Source of the DNA: JBPCMN01 sp013695115
Lineage (GTDB): Bacteria > Actinomycetota > Acidimicrobiia > IMCC26256 > JACDBD01
DNA: 64,000 nucleotides
Direction of reading: 5' to 3'
Assembly (NCBI GenBank): GCA_051002235.1
Contig: JBPCMN010000085.1
Coordinates: 1-64,000, forward strand
A program made the position numbers and the translations under genes. Shown one piece after another: positions 7,588-16,048 of this stretch; the stretch's first letter is position 1; every line of letters starts with the position of its first letter. Below the pieces are notes generated by a model. It did no database searches, had not been told where the DNA came from, and worked only from the letters and a program-made list of their open reading frames with translations.

Positions 7588-10082
7588 GGCGGCTCCCGGC
7601 GCGTCCCGAGACGCCGGGGAGGGTTTCGGTCGTCATCGTGAACCACCGCGGCGCCCACGACACGCTCGAGGCGTTGGCGGGGGTGCAGGCACTCGACTGG
7701 CCCCGGGACGGACTCGAGGTCGTCGTGGTCGACAACGGCTCCGGTGACGACAGCGCCGCGCGCATCCGGGCGGACTTCCCGGAGGCCCGCCTGGTCGAGC
7801 TGGACGAGAACCGGGGCTTTGCCGCCGGCTGCAACGCCGGGGTCGACGTCGCCGGGGGCGAGTACGTGGCGTTCCTCAACAACGACGCTCGCCCGGACGC
7901 CGGCTGGCTCGACGCCGCGGTGGCGGTGCTGCGGCGCGACGGCTCGATCGCCGGCGTCGCCAGCAAGGTGCTCGACTGGGAGGGGCACACGATCGACTTC
8001 GTCGACGCCGGCATGGCCTTCTACGGGCACGGCTTCAAGCTTCGAGCGGGCGAGCCCGACGACGGATCCGGCGACGACGAGGCCGACGTGCTCTTCGCCT
8101 CGGGCACCGCCATGGTGGCGCGGGCCGAGACCTTCCGAAAGGTCGGTGGCTTCGACGAGCGCTACTTCCTGTTCTTCGAGGACGTCGACCTCGGGTGGAG
8201 ACTGTGGCTGCTGGGCCACCGCATCCGCTACGTGCCGACCTCCCTCGTGTTCCATCGCCACCACCGGACCATGGCGCGCTCCGGGGACTGGTGCCACCAG
8301 TACCTGCTGGAGCGGAACGCGCTGTTCACGATCTTCAAGAACTACTCCGACGAGAGCCTGCGCACGACCCTCCCGGCAGCGCTCGCGCTGGCGATCAGGC
8401 GCGGCCTCACGCTCGGTGGTGACGACCCGCACGCCCTCGACCTGGCCCGCGGTGCCCACGACGACGCCGGCCGCATGGAGGTCGACAAGTTCACGCTGGC
8501 GGGCGCATACGCGGTGGACGGCTTTCTCGAGGCGCTCCCTCACCTGGCCGAGGACCGGGCGGCGCTCCAGGCCGCCCGGCAGCGGCCCGACGCCGAGTTG
8601 TTTCCCCTCTTCCGGCTCCCGATGTTCGCCAACATCGGCGATGCTTCCTTCGTGCACGGGTTCCGGGCCGCCGTCGACGCGCTGGGGGTGGAAGGGATGT
8701 TCTCGCCCCGCCACCGGGTGCTGGTCGTCACCGGCGACGTGCTCCAGCCCAAGATGGCCGGACCGGCGATCCGGGCCTGGCACATCGCCGGCGCGCTCGC
8801 CCGCGAGCACGATGTCCAGCTGGTCACGACGAACCAGTGCCGGCTGCATCATCCCGAGCTCGGGGTGCGGCACGTCCAAGACCGCGAGTTGGGCGGCCTC
8901 GAGGCCTGGGCCGACGTCGTCATCTTCCAGGGCAACCTCATGCGCCAGCACCGCGACCTCCGAAACTCGAAGAAGGTGCTCGTCGCCGACATCTACGACC
9001 CGTTCCATCTCGAGGTGCTCGAGCAGGCCCGCGATCTCGAACCGCGGGATCGGCTGCACCTGGCGCGTCTGTCCACCGACGTGCTCAATGAGCAGCTCAT
9101 GCGGGGCGACTTCTTCCTCTGTGCCAGCGAGAAGCAGCGCGACTTCTGGCTCGGCCAGCTGGCGGCCGTCGGCCGGATCAACCCGATGACCTACGACCTG
9201 GACGAGAGCATGGGCGCGCTCGTGAAGGTCGTGCCATTCGGCGTGAGCGACGACCCCCCGCGTCACACCCGCCCGGCGCTGCGCGGGGTCGTACCCGGGA
9301 TCGGCCCGGACGACAAGATCGTGTTGTGGGGTGGTGGCGTCTACAACTGGTTCGATCCCCTCACCCTGTTGCGAGCCGTCGACAAGCTCCGCCGCCGCCT
9401 CCCGAACGTGCGCCTCTACTTCCTGGGCATGCAGCACCCCAACCCCGACGTCGCTCCGATGCAGATGGCCGCCGAGACGGTGGCCCTCGCCGACGAGCTC
9501 GGGCTGGCCGGCAGCCACGTGTTCTTCAACGACGACTGGACCGACTACGACGAGCGTCAGAACTACCTCCTGGAAGCGGACGTCGGCGTCAGCACCCACC
9601 TCGACCACGTCGAGACCGCCTTCTCGTTCCGCACCCGGATCCTCGACTACATGTGGGCGAACCTGCCGATCGTCGCCACCGCCGGCGACGCGCTGGCCGG
9701 GGTCGTCGAGGAGCGGGGAATCGGTCTCACGGTGCCCGCCGGTGACGTCGACGCGCTCGAGGCGGCGCTCTATCGGCTGCTCGACGACGCCGACCTGCAC
9801 CAGGCGTGCCGCGACGAGCTCGCTCGGGTGGCGCCCGAGTACCGCTGGTCGAAGGTCTTGGAGCCGCTGCTCGCGTTCTGCCGGGCACCGGCCCGGGCCC
9901 CCGATCTGCTGGACCCGGAGACGGCGGTGACGATCCGCAACGCCTTGCCGCTGAACGCCTGGCGGAAGCAGCGCCGGCGGCGGGACCTGCGGGTGGCGAT
10001 GGCCTACCTCAGGGGAGGGCAGCTGCGGGTGCTCGCAGCGAAGGCGAGGCTTCGGCTCGCCGAGCTCCTGCGACGGTCCTGA
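7584..10082 (+). CDS. Bifunctional glycosyltransferase, GT2 domain fused to GT4 domain
   Basis: 832 aa starting at ATG 7584, which overlaps the ATPase stop (ATGA). Residues ~12-290 are a GT-A fold GT2 domain with VVDNGS, the acidic nucleotide-sugar site FLNNDA, and FFEDVDLGWR typical of rhamnosyltransferase-like enzymes. Residues ~375-790 are a GT-B fold GT4-like domain with a C-terminal donor site (TAFSFRTRILDYMWANLPIV). The two domains should add successive sugars to a lipid-linked chain at the membrane face. The last 74 bases overlap the convergent glycosyltransferase gene on the other strand. Confidence 0.88.
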   Translation: MRRLPARPETPGRVSVVIVNHRGAHDTLEALAGVQALDWPRDGLEVVVVDNGSGDDSAARIRADFPEARLVELDENRGFAAGCNAGVDVAGGEYVAFLNNDARPDAGWLDAAVAVLRRDGSIAGVASKVLDWEGHTIDFVDAGMAFYGHGFKLRAGEPDDGSGDDEADVLFASGTAMVARAETFRKVGGFDERYFLFFEDVDLGWRLWLLGHRIRYVPTSLVFHRHHRTMARSGDWCHQYLLERNALFTIFKNYSDESLRTTLPAALALAIRRGLTLGGDDPHALDLARGAHDDAGRMEVDKFTLAGAYAVDGFLEALPHLAEDRAALQAARQRPDAELFPLFRLPMFANIGDASFVHGFRAAVDALGVEGMFSPRHRVLVVTGDVLQPKMAGPAIRAWHIAGALAREHDVQLVTTNQCRLHHPELGVRHVQDRELGGLEAWADVVIFQGNLMRQHRDLRNSKKVLVADIYDPFHLEVLEQARDLEPRDRLHLARLSTDVLNEQLMRGDFFLCASEKQRDFWLGQLAAVGRINPMTYDLDESMGALVKVVPFGVSDDPPRHTRPALRGVVPGIGPDDKIVLWGGGVYNWFDPLTLLRAVDKLRRRLPNVRLYFLGMQHPNPDVAPMQMAAETVALADELGLAGSHVFFNDDWTDYDERQNYLLEADVGVSTHLDHVETAFSFRTRILDYMWANLPIVATAGDALAGVVEERGIGLTVPAGDVDALEAALYRLLDDADLHQACRDELARVAPEYRWSKVLEPLLAFCRAPARAPDLLDPETAVTIRNALPLNAWRKQRRRRDLRVAMAYLRGGQLRVLAAKARLRLAELLRRS

Positions 10083-11628
10083 CCGGCGGGCGGAAGTCGG
10101 TCGAGGGCAGGAAGCCGCGGTTGTAGAAGGGATCGCGCTCGAGAACGCTGCCCCAGCGTTCGTTGAGCCGCTCCAGCTCCTCGCCGGCGACCTCGCCGCT
10201 GAGCCGGCTCGACCACTCGAAATGGAACAGGGTTGCTTCGGGGCTCAGCACCACCCGCAGGCCCCGGTGACGGAGCTTGAGGCAGTAGTCGATGTCGTTG
10301 TAGTTGAGCGGGAAGGTGGTGGCGAAGCCACCTACGGCCTCGAAGCACGCGCGCTTGGTGAGCAGGCAGGCGCCCGTGACCGCCAGGTAGTCCGATGGCA
10401 CGAGGAAGTTGTCGGCGTAGCCGGGGTCGTCACCGGGGAAGCCGTAACACGCGTGACCGGGTCCGCCGCGCCCCACCGCGATGATGCCCGCGTGCTGGAT
10501 GCGGTTGTCGCCGAAGAGCAGCTTGGCGCCGACCGCGCCGACACCGGGATCGACCGCGAACATGAGCATCGACTCGATCCAGTCGCGCGTGATGACCTGG
10601 GTGTCGTCGTTGAGCATCAGCAGGTGGTCGCCGCGGGCGTGCAGTGCTCCGAGGTTGATCGCCCGGGCGAAGTTGAACGGCCCGTCGTAGCCGACGAGCC
10701 GCAGCCGGTCGCCGGCGAGATCGTGGAGGCGGGCTCGGGTCGCCTCGCCCGCTTCGTCGCCGATGACGCAGACGATCTCGTAGTTGCCATAGGTCGAGCG
10801 CTTCACCAGGCTCTCGACGCAGTTGGCGACCAGCGTGAGCTGTGTGCCGCGCACCAGCCGGGACCGCCCGGCCGTCGGGATCACCACGCTGACGAGTGGC
10901 TCCGACGGAAGCCGGGGCCGGAGTCGGTGGAGACCCGGGTGTTCGCCCTCGCCCTCGGCCAGGACGCCGGGGAAGCGGACGCGGGCCAGGTGCTCGTCGA
11001 TGACGCGGCGCCCGGCGGCGAGGTCGGTGTGGTGTCCCGCGACCCCCCCGGGGGGCCAGCGGCGGTGGTAGAGGATCTCCGGGAGGTGGACAACGGCGCC
11101 GCCCCGCTCCGTGACCCGGAGGACGAGATCGTGCTCGTGCGCGCCTTCCACTTCGGGCCGGAGGCCGCCGACGGCGTCGACGACGGCGCGGCGGAGCGCA
11201 CAGACGCGGCCGGTGTACGGCTGGCACCGGAGGCGGTCGGGTGACCAGCCGGGTTTGAGGAACGGGTTCGAGCGGGCGCCGGCGTCGTCGATCTCGTCCT
11301 CGTCGCTGTACACGCAGTCGGCTCCCGGCGCGACCGCCGCGATCGCGGCGACCGTCGTCGGCGCGAGCTCGTCGCCCGGGTCGACGAACGCGACGTGTTC
11401 GCCGGTCGCTCGGGCCAGCGCCTGGTTGGCGGCGTCGAGCGGGGTTGGTGCCGGTCCCGGCACGACGACCACCCGGCGGTCACCCGGGCTCTCCGAGGGC
11501 GGCAGGGTGCCCGATACCACGAGCTCCCAGTCGCTCCGGGACTGGGCCCGAAGTGACGCGAGTGTGGTGCCGAACCGGGCGGTGTCGGAGGAGCCCGTGA
11601 CTGTGATGAACGAGAGCGGTGCGGTCAC
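10009..11628 (-). CDS. Glycosyltransferase family 2, two-lobed
   Basis: 539 aa. An N-terminal region (~1-230) looks like a degenerate GT-A unit (DPGDELAP, YSDEDEID). A second complete GT2 domain (~245-500) has VSVVIPTAGR, the metal/donor site MLNDDTQV and the acceptor-side YNDIDYCLKLR. This architecture is common in O-antigen and rhamnan synthesis. Its GTG/ATG-type start overlaps the end of the coiled-coil gene by four bases, so it belongs to the leftward rmlB-rmlD-GT operon. Sugar specificity cannot be read from sequence. Confidence 0.88.
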   Translation of the reverse strand: MTAPLSFITVTGSSDTARFGTTLASLRAQSRSDWELVVSGTLPPSESPGDRRVVVVPGPAPTPLDAANQALARATGEHVAFVDPGDELAPTTVAAIAAVAPGADCVYSDEDEIDDAGARSNPFLKPGWSPDRLRCQPYTGRVCALRRAVVDAVGGLRPEVEGAHEHDLVLRVTERGGAVVHLPEILYHRRWPPGGVAGHHTDLAAGRRVIDEHLARVRFPGVLAEGEGEHPGLHRLRPRLPSEPLVSVVIPTAGRSRLVRGTQLTLVANCVESLVKRSTYGNYEIVCVIGDEAGEATRARLHDLAGDRLRLVGYDGPFNFARAINLGALHARGDHLLMLNDDTQVITRDWIESMLMFAVDPGVGAVGAKLLFGDNRIQHAGIIAVGRGGPGHACYGFPGDDPGYADNFLVPSDYLAVTGACLLTKRACFEAVGGFATTFPLNYNDIDYCLKLRHRGLRVVLSPEATLFHFEWSSRLSGEVAGEELERLNERWGSVLERDPFYNRGFLPSTDFRPPVRTVAGARRAEASPSLRAPAAALP

Positions 11629-11945
11629 TCCGACGAGCGGCGGCGGCTTGCCAGGGCGCGCAGCGCCGTGACGGTGCGCAAGATCCAGCCGAGGGGAGAG
11701 CGCTCGATCCGGTCGAGCTTCTGCATCCGCTCCTGGTAGCGCACGAGCTCGGCTTCGAGACGCCGTGCCTCGCCCAGGGCCTCACCCAGCCGCGCCTCTT
11801 GGCCGACGAGGGTGTCGCGTGCGTTGAGGAGCTCCTCCTTGAGCCGGAGGTTCTCGCGGATCAACGTCTCGTCGGCGGGCGTGGCGCGAGTTTCGGGGGC
11901 GGTCGTGCGCGTGGCCCGTACCGACTCGCTCGGGTCGTCCTGCAC
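11625..11945 (-). CDS. Small coiled-coil protein of the glycan operon
   Basis: 106 aa from GTG 11945. Residues ~25-80 carry heptad-like Leu/Glu/Arg repeats predicting a coiled coil, followed by a hydrophobic/basic tail (SPLGWILRTVTALR). Short coiled-coil partners of this sort occur beside glycosyltransferases and may tether or measure the polymer chain, as coiled-coil WbdD does in E. coli, but no direct homology is claimed. It lies 9 bases after the upstream GT2 gene and overlaps the downstream one by four bases. Confidence 0.65.
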   Translation of the reverse strand: MQDDPSESVRATRTTAPETRATPADETLIRENLRLKEELLNARDTLVGQEARLGEALGEARRLEAELVRYQERMQKLDRIERSPLGWILRTVTALRALASRRRSSE

Positions 11946-11954
11946 GTCTCGATG

Positions 11955-13274
11955 CTACCGCGACGACCTCCGCGGGGTGGTGTGACGCCGTTCCCGCACC
12001 ATGGCCGGCGCGAGACGGAGGTACGCCGCGAACGCACGGAGCCGCCGGCCGACGATCTCCGATCGAGGACGCTCGCCTCGCAGAGGCGCCAACACGATGT
12101 CGCGACGAGCGTACGACGCGGTGACGAGCAGGTACCGCACGAGCGCGCGTGCCAGTAGCGACCAGGACCCGTGTCGGGTGAGGACCGCGAGGTGGTTGCG
12201 TTCCTTGTAGTGCTGGGCCAGCACGGAGCCGTCGACGCTGGTCGCCGAGTGCACGTGGCGTACCACCGACTCCGGGACGTAGCGGTAGCGCCAGCCGCGG
12301 CGAGCGCCGCGCCAGGCGAGCTCGAGGTCTTCGGCGTAGAGGAACAGCCGCTCGTCGAGGAGGCCGGCGTCGGCGAGGTACCCCGCCCGCAGCACCACCG
12401 CGGCGCCGCACCAGGCGAAGACGTCTTCCGGGCGCTCGTACTGGCCTTCGTCGCGCTCGAGATAGCCGCGGTCGGCTCCGTAGCCATCGGCGACCAGCTC
12501 GGTTCCCACGTTGTTGACGACGTCGACGGGTGGTCCCGCCAGGGGCGCCTCGTACCAGTCGACCCCCCGGCGCACGACGTGGTCACGACGGACGCCGTCG
12601 GAGGTCAACCTGACCGGTGTCGGCCGGTCGGCGCCGAGCCGCAACGCGCCGGTATGGGAAGGCTGCCCGCCTCCGAGGGGCATGAGCACCTCGGCGCGGG
12701 CTGCGGTCCACTCGAAACCGGGCTCGTCGGGCAGGTCCGGTTCGGGCCCCCAGCAGCCCGACGGCACCAGCAGGGCGGCACGCCAGGCGTCTCGTCCGTC
12801 GACCCGGGCGCCGCTGAGCCGGACGCCGAGGTCGCGCCGGTCGCCCCGGCCCCGCCGGTGGGTCTCCGCCTCGAGCTCCAACGTGGCGAAGCGCCCGGCG
12901 AAGAGGATCTTGGGGCAGGCGGCCCCCAGCGCCGCGTCGCGCTCGAGCTCGGCCACCAGTGGGGCCAGCCAGTTGGGCTCCACGGTCACGTCGTTGTTCA
13001 CCAGCGCGGCGTAGTCGAGACCGGCGAGGTCGCGTAGCGCCAGGTCGTTGCCTCCGGCGAAGCCCCGGTTCACCGCACTGCGCACGATCCGTACCTGCGG
13101 CGGCAGCTCGCCGATGCGCTCGGTGACCGGCCGGCGTGAGCCGTTGTCGACCAGGACGATCTCGAGCCGGTCGCGCGGCCAGTCGGTGGCGAGCAGGCTG
13201 TCGAGGCAGTCGACGGTGAGGTCACCGCCGTCGTAGTCGAGCACCACCACCCGGACCCGGGGGGTCTCACCCAT
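11955..13274 (-). CDS. Glycosyltransferase family 2 (rhamnosyltransferase-like)
   Basis: 439 aa from ATG 13274, which overlaps the rmlD end by eight bases. GT-A features: VVLDYDGGDL at the N-terminus, LVDNGS, NRGFAGGND, and the donor-site VNNDVTVEP. A long insertion (~130-255) precedes the second half with LYAEDLELAWRGARRG, matching the EDxDLxxR pattern of rhamnosyltransferases. It sits directly behind the dTDP-rhamnose genes rmlB and rmlD, which supports a rhamnose donor but does not prove it. Confidence 0.87.
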   Translation of the reverse strand: MGETPRVRVVVLDYDGGDLTVDCLDSLLATDWPRDRLEIVLVDNGSRRPVTERIGELPPQVRIVRSAVNRGFAGGNDLALRDLAGLDYAALVNNDVTVEPNWLAPLVAELERDAALGAACPKILFAGRFATLELEAETHRRGRGDRRDLGVRLSGARVDGRDAWRAALLVPSGCWGPEPDLPDEPGFEWTAARAEVLMPLGGGQPSHTGALRLGADRPTPVRLTSDGVRRDHVVRRGVDWYEAPLAGPPVDVVNNVGTELVADGYGADRGYLERDEGQYERPEDVFAWCGAAVVLRAGYLADAGLLDERLFLYAEDLELAWRGARRGWRYRYVPESVVRHVHSATSVDGSVLAQHYKERNHLAVLTRHGSWSLLARALVRYLLVTASYARRDIVLAPLRGERPRSEIVGRRLRAFAAYLRLAPAMVRERRHTTPRRSSR

Positions 13275-14109
13275 GGACGAGTTTGCGCACGAGTCGTTCG
13301 AGCGGCTCGTGAAAGTGCGGCAGGAGCCCGATTCCACCCAGGCGGAGGGCGGCGTTGTCGAGCACGGAGTTCGCCGGACGGGGTGCCGGTCGAGGCGGGT
13401 CGAGGTCGACGGTGAGCGTCGGCTTCACACGATCGGGGTCGTGACCGGCGCACGACATCACCGCGCGGGCGAACTCGTACCAGGACACGGCGCCCTGGTT
13501 GGTCACGTGGTACCGGCCGCTCCGCCGCTCGCCGACGAGGCGGGCGACCATACCGGCGAGGTCGTCGGCGAAGGTCGGATGGCCACGCTGGTCGCTGACG
13601 AAACCCAACTCGTCGCGCTCCCCGGCGAGGCGCAGGATCGTCTTGACCATGTTGTGGCCGTGGCGACCGCATACCCACGACGTGCGGACGACGAGCGCGT
13701 CGGGTCCGAGCTCCCACTCGCCCGCGAGCTTCGACCGGCCGTACGCCGACTGCGGGTTGGGCTCGTCCCATTCGACGTAGGGATCGACTTTCTCGCCGTC
13801 GAAGACATAGTCGGTCGACACGTAACAGACCGCGGCCCCGACCCCGCGGGCCCCCTCGACGACGTGGCGGGTCCCGAGGGCGTTGACGCCGAAGGCTCGG
13901 TCGGGATCGCCTTCGCAGGCGTCGACCGCCGTCCACGCGGCCGCGTGCACGACCGCGTCGGGTCGGGTCGACGTGATCGCCTGGAGCACGGAGTCGCGGT
14001 CGGTGACGTCGAGGGTGGCGTGGTCGACCCCCACCACGTCGTGCCCGGCGAACGCCCCGACCAGCTCCCGTCCGAGCTGGCCACCCGCCCCGGTGACGAG
14101 GACCTTCAC
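13267..14109 (-). CDS. rmlD: dTDP-4-dehydrorhamnose reductase
   Basis: 280 aa from GTG 14109, overlapping the rmlB stop (GTGA). An extended SDR with N-terminal VTGAGGQLG nucleotide site, AAWTAVD, STDYVFDG and the YGRSK (YxxxK) catalytic motif. It catalyses the last NAD(P)H-dependent step to dTDP-L-rhamnose in the cytoplasm. Partner genes rmlA and rmlC lie 22 kb away at 35582-37242. Confidence 0.93.
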   Translation of the reverse strand: MKVLVTGAGGQLGRELVGAFAGHDVVGVDHATLDVTDRDSVLQAITSTRPDAVVHAAAWTAVDACEGDPDRAFGVNALGTRHVVEGARGVGAAVCYVSTDYVFDGEKVDPYVEWDEPNPQSAYGRSKLAGEWELGPDALVVRTSWVCGRHGHNMVKTILRLAGERDELGFVSDQRGHPTFADDLAGMVARLVGERRSGRYHVTNQGAVSWYEFARAVMSCAGHDPDRVKPTLTVDLDPPRPAPRPANSVLDNAALRLGGIGLLPHFHEPLERLVRKLVHG

Positions 14110-15116
14110 CGAAGCACGGGCCAGGCGGTGTCCTCGACGACCGGGGCTCGTTCGCGCAGCGGCTCCCACCAGCTGCGGCGCTCCGCGTACCAAGCGACGG
14201 TCTCGGACAAGCCCCGCTCGAAATCGATCGCGGGCTGCCATCCCAGCTCCCGACGGATCTTCGACCAGTCGAGGACGTAGCGACGGTCGTGACCGGGCCG
14301 GTCGGGGACGATCTTCTTCAGGCTGCTCGGCTTGCCCAGCTCCGCCAGCACGGCGTCGGCGATCTCCTCGATGCTGCGCTCCACTCCCGTGCCCACGTGG
14401 TAGGTCTCGCCCGACTGCCCTCGTTCGAGGACCGCCTCGATCGCGGAGCAGTGGTCGAGCGCATGGATCCACTCACGCCGGTTCTGGGTCGATTCGTAGA
14501 GGGGGAGCGGCTGGTCGTCGAGCGCGTTGGTGGTGAACAGGGGGATGATCTTCTCGGGGAACTGGTACGGCCCGTAGTTGTTGGCGCAGTTCGTGATCGT
14601 GGTGGCCAGCCCGTAGGTCTCCTGGTACGCCCGAACCGCGTGGTCGGCCCCTGCCTTCGACGCGTTGTACGGGGTCCGCGGGCGGTACGGCGACGTCTCG
14701 GTGAACACCTCAGCGGTGTCCAACGCGAGGTCGCCGTACACCTCGCACGTCGAGATGTGGTGGAAGCGATCGACGCCTACCAGCCGGCACGCTTCCAGGA
14801 GCGCCTGGGTGCCGAGCACGTTCGTGCGGAAGAACCGCCCCGGTTCGATCACCGCCAGGCTGTTGTGCGACTCGGCGGCAAAGTTCACCACCACGTCGAC
14901 TCGGTGCTCGCGTAGGAGGCGCTCGTTGTTCTCGAAATCGGCGATGTCGCCCTGCTCGAACACGACGGGCGGCTCCAGGTCGGTGATGTTGGGCCGATTC
15001 CCGGCGTAGGTGAGCAGGTCGAGCACCACTACCGCGTCGTGAGGGTGGCGCTCGACCCAGTACCGCGAGAAGTTCGACCCGATGAAGCCGGCGCCGCCGG
15101 TGACGAGCAGTCGCAT
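14106..15116 (-). CDS. rmlB: dTDP-glucose 4,6-dehydratase
   Basis: 336 aa from ATG 15116, chosen because TAnnnT lies 7 nt upstream and the protein then starts MRLLVTGGAGFIGSN, as expected. NAD-binding GGAGFIGSN and Tyr150-x3-Lys154 (YNASK) are present, as are the RREWIH and GETYHVGTG signatures. The usual catalytic Thr-Asp-Glu is here Thr123-Cys124-Glu125 (STCEVYG), so the Asp acid is replaced by Cys. The enzyme should still bind dTDP-glucose and NAD, but the chemistry or substrate may differ from standard RmlB. Confidence 0.88.
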   Translation of the reverse strand: MRLLVTGGAGFIGSNFSRYWVERHPHDAVVVLDLLTYAGNRPNITDLEPPVVFEQGDIADFENNERLLREHRVDVVVNFAAESHNSLAVIEPGRFFRTNVLGTQALLEACRLVGVDRFHHISTCEVYGDLALDTAEVFTETSPYRPRTPYNASKAGADHAVRAYQETYGLATTITNCANNYGPYQFPEKIIPLFTTNALDDQPLPLYESTQNRREWIHALDHCSAIEAVLERGQSGETYHVGTGVERSIEEIADAVLAELGKPSSLKKIVPDRPGHDRRYVLDWSKIRRELGWQPAIDFERGLSETVAWYAERRSWWEPLRERAPVVEDTAWPVLR

Positions 15117-15123
15117 CGAATCG

Positions 15124-15129
15124 AGGTTA
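15124..15129 (-). promoter_or_regulatory. Predicted -10 box (TAACCT) for rmlB
   Basis: TAnnnT hexamer on the minus strand, 7 nt before ATG 15116 with no ribosome site. It supports a leaderless start for the rmlB-rmlD-GT operon. Confidence 0.5.
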
Positions 15130-15238
15130 GTCATCGATCTCTTCGAGGAAGAAGTTCGGGTGTGGCGAGAGCCCGGGGTACGTTCACGCGCTTGGATCGG
15201 AACATCTGGCAACGCATCGAAGCCCACCGGCCGATCTG

Positions 15239-15970
15239 ATGGAGGTCGCGGAATACGCTCGCATCGCCGCGGTCGAGGACGACCATTGGTGGTACAAGAA
15301 CACCCGCGCGCTCGCCCGGGATCTGCTCTCCGAACATCTCACCCGCGATCAGCTCTTCCTGGACGCGGGCTGCGGGCCCGGCGGGAACGGTGCCTGGCTC
15401 GCAGAGCATGGTGTCGTCGTCGGCGCCGACATCTCGCTCGACGCCGTACGGTTCGTGCAGGCCCGGTGGCCGGATACCCTCCCGGTGCAGGCCAGCGTCA
15501 GCGCCCTCCCCTTCGCGGGCGGGACGTTCGACGTCGTGCTCGCGATCACCGTCCTTACCTGCGTGCCCGACGACACCAGCGCCATCCGGGAGCTCGCCCG
15601 GCTGGTGCGTCCCGACGGCGTCCTGCTGTTGATCGAGCCGGCCTTCGACGGGCTGCGCCGGGCCCACGACGTGACCGTGCACAGCCTGCGCCGCTATCGG
15701 CGGCGGTCGCTCGCCGACCTCACCCGGGCCGCCGGCCTTCGCGTCGAGCGGGCTACGTACGCGTACTCGTTCCTCGCACCGGCGGCGGCGGTGCTGCACG
15801 TGGCCGAGCGCCGGAAGCTGGCGGAGCCGCCCGGTGACAAGGGGTCGGATACCGAGCGGCGCCGGCTCGACGGCGTCTTCGCGCCGCTCGGGCGAGTCGA
15901 GCGCCGGTGGCTGGCTCGCCACAATCTGCCGGTCGGAACGTCGGCCGTGGTCGTTGCGACCAAGACCTAG
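15239..15970 (+). CDS. Class I SAM-dependent methyltransferase
   Basis: 243 aa. SAM-binding motif I DAGCGPGGNG lies at ~43-52, the acidic motif ADISLDAV follows, and RPDGVLLLIEP marks the post-core strand. The N-terminal EDDHWWYKNTR segment is typical of methyltransferases acting on lipid-linked or glycan substrates. It starts at ATG 15239, 122 bases from the divergent rmlB start, and is followed by a sugar aminotransferase gene. Substrate not determinable; sugar O-methylation is a reasonable guess from context. Confidence 0.82.
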   Translation: MEVAEYARIAAVEDDHWWYKNTRALARDLLSEHLTRDQLFLDAGCGPGGNGAWLAEHGVVVGADISLDAVRFVQARWPDTLPVQASVSALPFAGGTFDVVLAITVLTCVPDDTSAIRELARLVRPDGVLLLIEPAFDGLRRAHDVTVHSLRRYRRRSLADLTRAAGLRVERATYAYSFLAPAAAVLHVAERRKLAEPPGDKGSDTERRRLDGVFAPLGRVERRWLARHNLPVGTSAVVVATKT

Positions 15971-16048
15971 GCTGGCCAGGCTCTGGACCACACTCTGATC
16001 AAACCGCGCCCGATCCCCTTCCTCGACCTCGCCCGGCGCGCCGAGAGC

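Noticed and set aside
7452..9800. 782-codon minus-strand frame opposite the GT2-GT4 gene
   Set aside because: Antisense shadow rich in Val/Glu/His/Arg with no recognisable motif; the plus-strand protein has clear catalytic motifs.
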